The notes below the pieces were generated by a model. The model was given only the letters and a program-made list of their open reading frames with translations. It was not told the DNA's origin and searched no databases. Positions 1-5,735 of a DNA stretch of 9,799 nt are shown here, piece by piece. Made by a program: the position numbers and the translations under genes. Positions within the stretch are counted from its first letter, which is position 1. Each line of letters begins with the position of its first letter. The stretch is from Thermoplasmata archaeon (lineage in GTDB: Archaea; Thermoplasmatota; Thermoplasmata; WALJ01). Location: NCBI GenBank assembly GCA_015522885.1, contig WALJ01000036.1:1-9799 (forward strand), written 5' to 3'.

Positions 1-1
1 G

Positions 2-568
2 CTCAGGATACTGGAATATCTGGTAAATTTTCCGTGCGCTCCGATGACGAAAATATCGGAAAGCACCGGTTTTTCGATGGGCTCCGTGAGATGGCACCTG
101 AAATATCTTCTCAATAGCGGATACATAGAAAAAACAGGAAAATCCTGTGCACCTGCCGAGTTCATAGTGCCGGAGCATGCTCTGCTGTTCCGCAGGCTTC
201 ACAATCCGACCGAATACAGGATAACGGAGCTTATCGTACGGGGAGGGCCTCTTGAAAAAGCGGAGATAAGAAGAGCTACAAAACTCTCTTCTCAATTACT
301 CTCATATCACCTGAAAAAACTGGAGAAAGCGGGGGTTATAGCCGAGGTGAAAGAGATATACGAGCTGGCATTCGACTTCATAGGATTTCAAAAGACCTAC
401 GGCAGAGCAGTGGAAAACTATCTGGCAAGGCTTGCAATGGATGCAAAGAAAGAGGGTGTGCTCATGGAGATAAGCAGAGAAAGGCATGAGTTCATAGTCT
501 CCGTGAGCATTCCGGATGAGCTGGAATTGAGAATAAGCGAGGTTCCTTTCTACGAGCTTCTTGGCTAA
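2..568 (+). CDS. Winged helix-turn-helix transcriptional regulator (5' end off the window)
   Basis: Probable DNA-binding transcriptional regulator with two consecutive winged-helix units. The frame is open to the left window edge. The 14 codons before the ATG at 44 read LRILEYLVNFPCAP, which completes helix 1 of the first winged helix, so that ATG is internal and the gene starts off the window. In visible numbering, the first unit covers about residues 1-47 (recognition helix around SMGSVRWHLKYLLNSGYIEK). The second covers about residues 72-122 (AEIRRATKLSSQLLSYHLKKLEKAGVI). A mixed alpha/beta tail follows without a recognised ligand domain. MarR/ArsR-like tandem winged-helix proteins of this kind are common in archaea. 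The target cannot be told from the sequence. The TAA stop overlaps by four bases the TAG stop of the convergent nitroreductase gene, leaving no room for a separate terminator. Confidence 0.85.
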   Translation, partial: LRILEYLVNFPCAPMTKISESTGFSMGSVRWHLKYLLNSGYIEKTGKSCAPAEFIVPEHALLFRRLHNPTEYRITELIVRGGPLEKAEIRRATKLSSQLLSYHLKKLEKAGVIAEVKEIYELAFDFIGFQKTYGRAVENYLARLAMDAKKEGVLMEISRERHEFIVSVSIPDELELRISEVPFYELLG

Positions 569-1083
569 AATCTCTCGGTGTGCAGCCTTTCCCTGTCTAT
601 CTCTTTATCGGTGTGCCTTTCCTTGTATCTCTTCGGTATGCCAATGGCTATCATGTTCAGTACCTTCAATCTTTCCGGAATGCCCAGCAACTCTCTAAGC
701 TTTTTCTCGGGCTCCATGTCTTCGGCTATATCCCTTACCTGCACCCAGCAAGCACCGAGGTCCATATCTGCAGCCTCTAACAGCACATTCTCGTTGGCAG
801 CGCTGCAGTCTTCAATCCACCATCTTGATTTTTCAGGGTCTCCGAGAATTACCAGAGTTAGAGCGCTCTTCTCCGCCATCTTCGCCCACGGAGTTACCAG
901 AGACAATTTTTTCAGCATCTCTCTGTCCTGTACGACTATCAGATGACACGGCTTCCAGTTCATGGCGCTCGGCGCATACATGAAAGCCTTTATGATGTTA
1001 TCAATCTGCCATTTCTCCGGCCTTTCGCCCGTATAGCTGCGGAGGCTCCTGCGCTTTTCTATGGCATCGAGGAGAGGCTTCAT
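565..1083 (-). CDS. Nitroreductase-family flavoprotein
   Basis: Probable FMN-dependent oxidoreductase of the nitroreductase fold, 172 residues, at the short end of the family. The N-terminus IEKRRSLRSYTGERPEKWQI is the typical phosphate-binding Arg-Arg-Ser segment that contacts FMN. It is followed by APSAMNWKPCHLIVV (about residues 37-51), the usual PSxxNxQPxxFIVV block, here with Lys-Pro-Cys in place of Gln-Pro-x. The ADMDLGACWVQVRD segment and the closing IAIGIPKRY are the usual late family blocks. Natural substrate unknown; family members reduce nitro compounds, quinones or enones, or oxidise azolines and iodotyrosines. It follows pmbA by 8 bases, with a weak AAGGA ribosome binding site overlapping the pmbA stop, so it is most likely the last gene of the tldD-pmbA transcript. 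Its stop overlaps the regulator's stop on the other strand. Confidence 0.88.
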   Translation of the reverse strand: MKPLLDAIEKRRSLRSYTGERPEKWQIDNIIKAFMYAPSAMNWKPCHLIVVQDREMLKKLSLVTPWAKMAEKSALTLVILGDPEKSRWWIEDCSAANENVLLEAADMDLGACWVQVRDIAEDMEPEKKLRELLGIPERLKVLNMIAIGIPKRYKERHTDKEIDRERLHTERF

Positions 1084-1091
1084 AAAATTCC

Positions 1092-2447
1092 TTACGCCAC
1101 ATTCATCCCGCTTACAAGTATCGAGGGGATTATGAAGCTGAATCCGCCCATCGATGCCGACATAGGTCTCCTGTCGTCCCCTATCGCGATTATGTTCTTC
1201 AGAAGTTCCGTGCTGTTTCCGCCCAGCATCGCCGAACTCACCGGATGTTTTATCTCTCCTCCTTCCACATAGAGCAGGCCGGTCGAATTCATGGACATGT
1301 CTCCGCTGACAGCATTGGATGTATGGGCTCCGAGAACGCTGTAAACCGCAATTCCTCTGTCCATCTCGGATATCAGCTCATCTATGCTCTTTACCTTCGG
1401 AAACTCTATAACCATGTTTCTCGATACAGTTTCGGGCACGGACGAATCTCTGGGAGTCCTGAATCTCGGGCCGCTTCTCATGCCGTTTCCCGTGCTTTCC
1501 GCGCCGAACTCCTTTGCGCTCACGCTGTCGAACATGAAGTTTTTGAGCACTCCGTTCTCAATAAGCGGCAGTTTCCTTGAGACACCGCCCTCGTCATCCG
1601 AAGGAGCGGAGTAAAGCCCCTGCGGGTTGGTCTGGTCGTCGTAGACGCTCAGTCCTTTCGCAGCCACTTCGGAATCCAGCATATCCGGCTTGTACGGGCT
1701 CTCGCCCCTGTGCGCTCTGTTTCCGTAAAGCTGAACCACCGTGGTGAACTCGAGTATCTGTTTTATCGCGTTTCTCATGAAAAGCACATCCATTTTTCCC
1801 GATTTTTCGAGCTTGCTTGCACCGTTCGTGTTCACTGCTATCTCGCTGGCCTCTTTGCCTATGGCAGAGAAATCCAGAGCGGCTTTATGTGAAACTCCCG
1901 ATGATGAACCGTTGGAAACACCTTTGTCATCCAGTATTGCGTACAATCCCGCACCTATCGCGCTCTCCTTTCCCTCGACATAGAGGCCGTGAGAATTGTA
2001 AACATAATACTCCGTGTATCCGTATTCCACGCCGCCTTCGGGAACGATGATTCCCTTGCGGTAATCCGTGGCGCTCTTCACCATCTCCTTGAGGTCTCGG
2101 AGCGCCTCTTCGGGACTGTAGTTAGCCACATCGTCGTGGTAGAGACCCTCCATGACAGGATAATCCCCTTCTTTGAGGAATGAATAGCCCTCTATCTTCT
2201 TGCCAAGCTTTGAGAGCTTTATTGCCTTTTCTAAGGCGCTCTCCACGTCCTTCTCCGAGAAATAACTGAACCCTATCCTGCCGTCCTTGAGCACTCTTAC
2301 GGAATATCCTGTCGAAGCGCCTCCGCCCCCGAAATCCACCTCGTTCTTTTCAACGGTAAGCTCCGTGCTGACATCCTTTATCCAGAACACCTCGGCTTCC
2401 TCGGCACCGAGTTTCTCTGCCATCTTCACTATCTCTTCGGGCTCCAT
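1092..2447 (-). CDS. pmbA: PmbA/TldE, non-catalytic subunit of the TldD/TldE metalloprotease
   Basis: Partner subunit of the TldD/TldE protease, 451 residues, close to family length. In bacteria TldD and TldE form a heterodimer that degrades unfolded peptides and removes the leader of microcin B17; the archaeal role is less known. The N-terminal half carries the shared fold (ELTVEKNEVDFGGGGASTGYSVRVLKDGRIGFSY, written here only as a span near residues 28-62). The C-terminal half has hallmark segments such as DDEGGVSRKLPLIENGVLKN, STGNGMRSG and the final MGGFSFIIPSILVSGMNVA. No HExxxH motif is present, which separates it from TldD. Its ATG follows directly on the TGA of tldD. A strong AGGAGGTG ribosome binding site lies inside the end of tldD, which argues for coupled, roughly equal synthesis of both subunits. 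Confidence 0.95.
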   Translation of the reverse strand: MEPEEIVKMAEKLGAEEAEVFWIKDVSTELTVEKNEVDFGGGGASTGYSVRVLKDGRIGFSYFSEKDVESALEKAIKLSKLGKKIEGYSFLKEGDYPVMEGLYHDDVANYSPEEALRDLKEMVKSATDYRKGIIVPEGGVEYGYTEYYVYNSHGLYVEGKESAIGAGLYAILDDKGVSNGSSSGVSHKAALDFSAIGKEASEIAVNTNGASKLEKSGKMDVLFMRNAIKQILEFTTVVQLYGNRAHRGESPYKPDMLDSEVAAKGLSVYDDQTNPQGLYSAPSDDEGGVSRKLPLIENGVLKNFMFDSVSAKEFGAESTGNGMRSGPRFRTPRDSSVPETVSRNMVIEFPKVKSIDELISEMDRGIAVYSVLGAHTSNAVSGDMSMNSTGLLYVEGGEIKHPVSSAMLGGNSTELLKNIIAIGDDRRPMSASMGGFSFIIPSILVSGMNVA

Positions 2448-3830
2448 TCAAGCACCTCCTACATTTGCCGATTTTATTCTCACATGCGGCCCCCCGTCAT
2501 TGACAGGCACCCACTGCCCCTTTCCGCAGCTTCCCGGATGAGCGAATCGGAAGTCATCCGCCAGTGCGTCTATGTTTTTCAGTATTTCAAGGGTCGAGCC
2601 GCCGAAGGCCACATCTTTCAGCGGTTTGGTGATTTCTCCGTTCTCTATCAGGAATGCTTCCTGTGCATTGAACTGGAACGTACCTTTTCCGGTATCGACC
2701 TGCCCTCCTCTGCTTCCTTTCGCATAAACACCGAACTTTATATCCTCCAGAAGCTCTTCGAAGCTGTGGTCTCCGTTTTTGATATAGGTGTTGCTCATCC
2801 TCACGAGCGGACGGTAGGCTATGCTCTCCGCCCTTGCGCTCCCGTTCGGCTCCATTCCTAGTTTGTACGCCGTTTCCCGGCTTAACAGATAAGTTTTCAA
2901 TATTCCGTTTTCCACGAGAACCTTCTTCCTCGTCTTCACTCCTTCGTCGTCGTAAGGGAAGGAGCCGTAGACATTCTCGGCCGTCGGGTCGTCGATTATA
3001 GTAACTATGTCCGAGCCTATCCTCTCACCTATCTTTCCTTCGAGGCATGAATCTCCGGCCATCACGAGGTCAGCCTCCGTAGCATGTCCCAGAGCTTCGT
3101 GGGCGAACACGCCTGCAAGGTCCTGGTCCGCAATCACGGGTATCACTCCGCTCGGGCTCTTTTCCGCATGAAGCAGTCTGACCGCTGTTTTAGCGCCTTC
3201 TATTGTGTTCTCCAGAGGATGCTGGCCAAGCTGGTCAAATGTTTCAAACCCTCCCGTTCCGCCTGCCGATATTATCACGCTGGATATGTTTCCGCCGTCC
3301 ATGGCAACTATGGAAGCCCTGACATAGGTTCTCGTAACCTGCGTTCTCACATCCGTTCCCTCGGAATTCACGAACTTTTGAAAAAGAGTCTTATCGGCAT
3401 AACCGGCCGTGACAGTCTTGACCTCTTTTTCTTCTTTTGCCATCGACACCATGTCCTTTATCATCTCGTATTTCTCCGATATGTCTATGTCCGCAGGGTC
3501 CTTTTTCGGAACCCAAATAACACCTTTGTCCACCGTCGGAGCTTCCGCAAGTCCTGTCTTCCTTTTGCTGGCCTTGGATGTGGCCTTTGCAAGTTTGAAT
3601 GCGGTTTCCAGAGCCTTTTCAACGGCTTTCTCACTCAGGTCATGGGTGGAAAAGAATCCCCATGCTCCTCCGTAGAGAACCCTTATCCCCGCACCTTCGC
3701 TCTCCCCGAACTGTGCCTTCTCGACATCTCTGTCTTTCAGCTCAAGTCCGGTTCCCGAGCTTTTTGCAGTCCTTATATCGCAGTAACTCGCCCCCATCTC
3801 GAGGGCTTTTCTGACAAGCTTCTGTTCCAA
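2448..3830 (-). CDS. tldD: TldD, catalytic subunit of the TldD/TldE zinc metalloprotease
   Basis: Zinc-dependent peptidase subunit, 460 residues from the chosen start. The zinc motif HEALGH is at residues 244-249 (counted from that start), and Cys435 in GSCGKGQWVPV is placed where TldD proteins have their further zinc ligand. Between them lie family blocks such as DDPTAENVYGSFPYDDEGV and SRGGQVDTGKGTFQFNAQEA. The frame is open to 3941, but the extra 37 codons are unlike TldD and contain a TATA-like box. I chose the TTG at 3828-3830, which has GGTGA four bases upstream and gives an N-terminus (LEQKLVRKALEMGASYCDIR) that fits the family. It heads a tldD-pmbA-nitroreductase cluster. The alternative start at 3941 would give 497 residues. 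Confidence 0.93.
   Translation of the reverse strand: MEQKLVRKALEMGASYCDIRTAKSSGTGLELKDRDVEKAQFGESEGAGIRVLYGGAWGFFSTHDLSEKAVEKALETAFKLAKATSKASKRKTGLAEAPTVDKGVIWVPKKDPADIDISEKYEMIKDMVSMAKEEKEVKTVTAGYADKTLFQKFVNSEGTDVRTQVTRTYVRASIVAMDGGNISSVIISAGGTGGFETFDQLGQHPLENTIEGAKTAVRLLHAEKSPSGVIPVIADQDLAGVFAHEALGHATEADLVMAGDSCLEGKIGERIGSDIVTIIDDPTAENVYGSFPYDDEGVKTRKKVLVENGILKTYLLSRETAYKLGMEPNGSARAESIAYRPLVRMSNTYIKNGDHSFEELLEDIKFGVYAKGSRGGQVDTGKGTFQFNAQEAFLIENGEITKPLKDVAFGGSTLEILKNIDALADDFRFAHPGSCGKGQWVPVNDGGPHVRIKSANVGGA
2453..2460 (-). promoter_or_regulatory. Strong Shine-Dalgarno site of pmbA inside tldD
   Basis: The minus strand reads AGGAGGTG, then CTTGA, then the ATG of pmbA. The site lies within the last codons of tldD and its downstream spacer includes the tldD stop codon, an arrangement that usually means translational coupling. 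Confidence 0.8.
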
Positions 3831-3834
3831 GAAA

Positions 3835-3839
3835 TCACC
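3835..3839 (-). promoter_or_regulatory. Ribosome binding site fixing the TTG start of tldD
   Basis: The minus strand reads GGTGA followed by TTTC and then TTG. The match to the anti-Shine-Dalgarno end of archaeal 16S rRNA, together with the family-like N-terminus that follows, supports TTG at 3830 over the upstream start at 3941. Confidence 0.65.
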
Positions 3840-3856
3840 GTGCAGATATAGGAACA

Positions 3857-3864
3857 ATAAATAA
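3857..3864 (-). promoter_or_regulatory. Archaeal TATA-like box of the tldD-pmbA-nitroreductase operon
   Basis: The minus strand carries TTATTTAT, whose last base (3857) is 27 bases from the first base (3830) of the TTG start. With usual archaeal spacing, transcription would begin close to 3831-3840, giving a very short leader that holds little more than the GGTGA site. There is no clear purine-rich BRE immediately upstream (the bases there are CATCAC), so this is a moderate-quality call. Confidence 0.5.
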
Positions 3865-3948
3865 GTGATGGTGTCTCGGTAATCTATAGTCCTCGACCTG
3901 AACTTTGTTAGCTTACGATTTGTCCAAAGGGTTTTTGTCATGTCACTT

Positions 3949-4095
3949 CGCCTTCTTCCAGAGGGTTAGACGAGGAGCGACAGCTCCGAGTTTGCCTTCT
4001 GATAAGAGGGCTTTACGAGGAGCGACAGCTCCGAGTTTGCCTTCTGATAAGAGGGCTTTACGAGGAGCGACAGCTCCGAGTTTGCCTTCCGTGAG
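3949..4095. repeat. 45-base direct tandem repeat with a hairpin in each unit
   Basis: Two identical 45-base units lie at 3971-4015 and 4016-4060. A third starts at 4061, matches for 29 bases to 4089, then decays into a related tail (GTGAGGGGGTTTA). Weak similarity before the first unit (3949-3970, GCCTTCTTCC..GAGGG) suggests an eroded earlier copy. Every unit contains GGAGCGACAGCTCC, a perfect 5-base stem around GACA. The array lies upstream of the tldD promoter and downstream of the FG-GAP gene. The unit is a multiple of three, so an open frame runs through it on the plus strand (15-residue repeat with RGATAPSLPS), but I do not regard that as a gene. It could be an extragenic repeat family, a protein-binding array, or RNA structure at the end of the surface operon transcript. 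Confidence 0.9.
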
Positions 4096-4120
4096 GGGGT
4101 TTAATCAGGTCAGCGACTCC

Positions 4121-4163
4121 TAGTCAGAGACATTATTAGTTTAGAAGCTTATGTCTCTGACTA
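4121..4163. repeat. Perfect 13-base inverted repeat with 17-base loop
   Basis: TAGTCAGAGACAT at 4121-4133 is the exact reverse complement of ATGTCTCTGACTA at 4151-4163. The loop (4134-4150) is A+T-rich and contains AAGCTT. It could form a stable hairpin in RNA from either strand, about 80 bases after the stop codon of the FG-GAP gene. There is no run of U after the stem on the minus strand, so a bacterial-type terminator is unlikely. A protein-binding palindrome, a small-RNA stem or a remnant of a mobile-element end are other possibilities. Confidence 0.9.
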
Positions 4164-4181
4164 TAAAGGGCGGAACTAAGC

Positions 4182-4257
4182 GAAAAATGAGTGTAATCTA
4201 CATTAAGCCCCTCTTTGTCAGTATCCGGTAGAAGATTGAAATCATAACTCATTTTTC
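4182..4257. repeat. 11-base inverted repeat spanning the end of the FG-GAP gene
   Basis: GAAAAATGAGT at 4182-4192 pairs exactly with ACTCATTTTTC at 4247-4257, the second arm lying in the last codons of the FG-GAP gene. The 54 bases between hold a possible further pairing, AATCT (4195-4199) with AGATT (4233-4237). On the minus strand the distal arm supplies a run of five T, a weak candidate for archaeal transcription termination after the surface operon. Function is inferred only. Confidence 0.5.
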
Positions 4258-5735
4258 CTTTTCCTCCATCTCCATATAACCGCAGAAGCGGTTATTATTG
4301 CAGTTATTCCGCCAATTGCCATGAGTTCGGCAGACATTCCAGATTCCTGAGGTTTGGGAGGACTCCCGTTGTCTATTATAACTATTCTTCCCTCTGGGTC
4401 AGTTGTGATTATTTCGTCAAAACCGTCGTTGTCTGTGTCCGCATGTAAAAGAAGTTCAGAAGCACTTCCTTTTTTCGAAAAAATCTTTGACTCTAAAATT
4501 TTACTTCCATTTTCTGCATTAAAAAACACAATTGAAGCCCCATCTTTTATCGTTACTACTTCTCTTCTTCCATCAGCATTCACATCGAAAACCAGAATAT
4601 AGTTCAATACATTCGAAGAAGATAACGTGTAGCCGCCTGTCCATATTCGAGAGTTGTTTTTTGCATCTAAAGAAAAAACAGATGAGAGATAAACCCAAAA
4701 AGACCGGTTATCTGTAATTGAACCATAAGCACTAGGTATGCCCCATTTCTCTATTTCTTCCGTATAACCATCGGAAAGATTTATTTTTGTAAGCCCCCCA
4801 TGGTGCAGAAAATAGCACACATCAAAGGATGGAGAGACATAGAAAGAATGATATCTTCCAATAGTTGCGCTGATATACATTTCCATCTCATGCTGCCATA
4901 CCATTCCAAAGCTTAGATTTTCATCGACTTCAAAGAGACTTAAGTTGAAGAAAGAATAGAGAGGCCTGTCCGTACCATAGGATTGTTCTCGGTCTATATG
5001 CGCCAAGTCTTCAGAGGAATAATGCCACACAGAAACCAAGATTTTATCATCTTTTGATGCAATCTCCGAAACACCGGTGTATTCGTCAAAATTCAATTCT
5101 TTAGTGGAAAGAATGTTTCCCAAGCCATTTAAAATATAAATATTGCTAGCTCCTACAATAATTTCATTATCTCCATCTTTGTTTATATCTTCTATGACAA
5201 TGTCTTGCTTTGTTATTCTTCCTGGAATCTCTCTTTCCCAGAGTTCCGTCCCATCGCCATCAAACGCTCGCAGAGTTGTTAGAGTGGAATTCTCCATGCA
5301 CATCGAGAAAAGTATTTCGTCTATATGATCTCCATTTATATCCCCAAGAGTCAGAGAAGAAATTTTATTCCATTCTGAATATTTTTCCTTTGAAAGCGAT
5401 GGGCTAATCAATTTAAAGTCCCATAAAAGGGACAGTGTATGATTGAATACATAAAGGCTGTTGGTTTTCTCAGATACCGCTACTATCTCTGGAAAAGGGT
5501 CGCTATTGACATTTCCAATCACCATAACAGGTCCGGGAATTCCTGCAAAATAATCTTCATCCGAAGAGTATTTTACCGCTGGATAAGTTATGTTTCCAAC
5601 ACCCTCTAGATAGTTAGACCGCTGAGAATTGCCCTGAGAAGCCGGCCATGAATCACCCCCTTGAACAAGAGACAGAGGAGAAATAAGGAGGAATAATGAA
5701 AAAACCACAATGAAGAGCGATTCAATCCGCCTCAT
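4242..5735 (-). CDS. Membrane-anchored FG-GAP/VCBS-type repeat surface protein
   Basis: Predicted cell-surface glycoprotein of 497 residues with a beta-propeller-like body. Residues 1-26 are a signal peptide (MRRIE, then a long hydrophobic core ending near LVQGG). FG-GAP-like calcium-loop repeats lie at about 73-88 (GNVNSDPFPEIVAV), 130-143 (GDINGDHIDEILF), 181-195 (EDINKDGDNEIIVGA), 382-396 (FDVNADGRREVVTI) and 430-444 (ADTDNDGFDEIIT). After a Pro-rich linker (PPKPQESG), residues about 469-487 form a membrane segment followed by a basic tail (RWRKRKNEL), so the body faces outside. About ten N-x-S/T sequons fit archaeal N-glycosylation. The ATG overlaps the upstream stop as ATGA, with GGAGGGG four bases before it. 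Ligand unknown; such propellers bind proteins or polysaccharides, often with calcium. Composition looks more A+T-rich than tldD/pmbA. Confidence 0.88.
   Translation of the reverse strand: MRRIESLFIVVFSLFLLISPLSLVQGGDSWPASQGNSQRSNYLEGVGNITYPAVKYSSDEDYFAGIPGPVMVIGNVNSDPFPEIVAVSEKTNSLYVFNHTLSLLWDFKLISPSLSKEKYSEWNKISSLTLGDINGDHIDEILFSMCMENSTLTTLRAFDGDGTELWEREIPGRITKQDIVIEDINKDGDNEIIVGASNIYILNGLGNILSTKELNFDEYTGVSEIASKDDKILVSVWHYSSEDLAHIDREQSYGTDRPLYSFFNLSLFEVDENLSFGMVWQHEMEMYISATIGRYHSFYVSPSFDVCYFLHHGGLTKINLSDGYTEEIEKWGIPSAYGSITDNRSFWVYLSSVFSLDAKNNSRIWTGGYTLSSSNVLNYILVFDVNADGRREVVTIKDGASIVFFNAENGSKILESKIFSKKGSASELLLHADTDNDGFDEIITTDPEGRIVIIDNGSPPKPQESGMSAELMAIGGITAIITASAVIWRWRKRKNEL

Larger units (their letters stand above)
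3831..4241. other. Intergenic region between the surface operon and tldD
   Basis: This 411-base stretch holds no gene that I can support. From left to right it contains the tldD leader and TATA-like box, a plain stretch (about 3865-3948), the 45-base tandem repeat, the 13-base inverted repeat, and the outer arm of the 11-base inverted repeat. The gene on its right ends here and tldD starts here, both read leftwards, so it must serve as 3' end for one operon and promoter region for the next. Confidence 0.8.

Noticed and set aside
44..568. ATG at 44 as true start of the winged-helix regulator
   Set aside because: The upstream in-frame codons encode helix 1 of the same winged-helix domain and the frame is open to the edge, so the gene is cut by the window.
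3084..3851. Long plus-strand open frame of 255 codons opposite tldD
   Set aside because: It is fully antisense to a well-supported tldD gene and its translation resembles no protein family; it is a shadow of the tldD codon pattern.
3949..4095. CRISPR array
   Set aside because: The identical units are directly adjacent, so there are no unique spacers between repeats, and no cas genes are present.
3905..4123. Plus-strand open frame of 72 codons running through the 45-base repeats (RGATAPSLPS repeat peptide)
   Set aside because: It starts with TTG without a ribosome binding site, its length is due to a stop-free 45-base repeat, and the flanks have no coding character.
4121..4163. Classical intrinsic terminator
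   Set aside because: The stem is strong but no U run follows on the minus strand, so I list it only as an inverted repeat.
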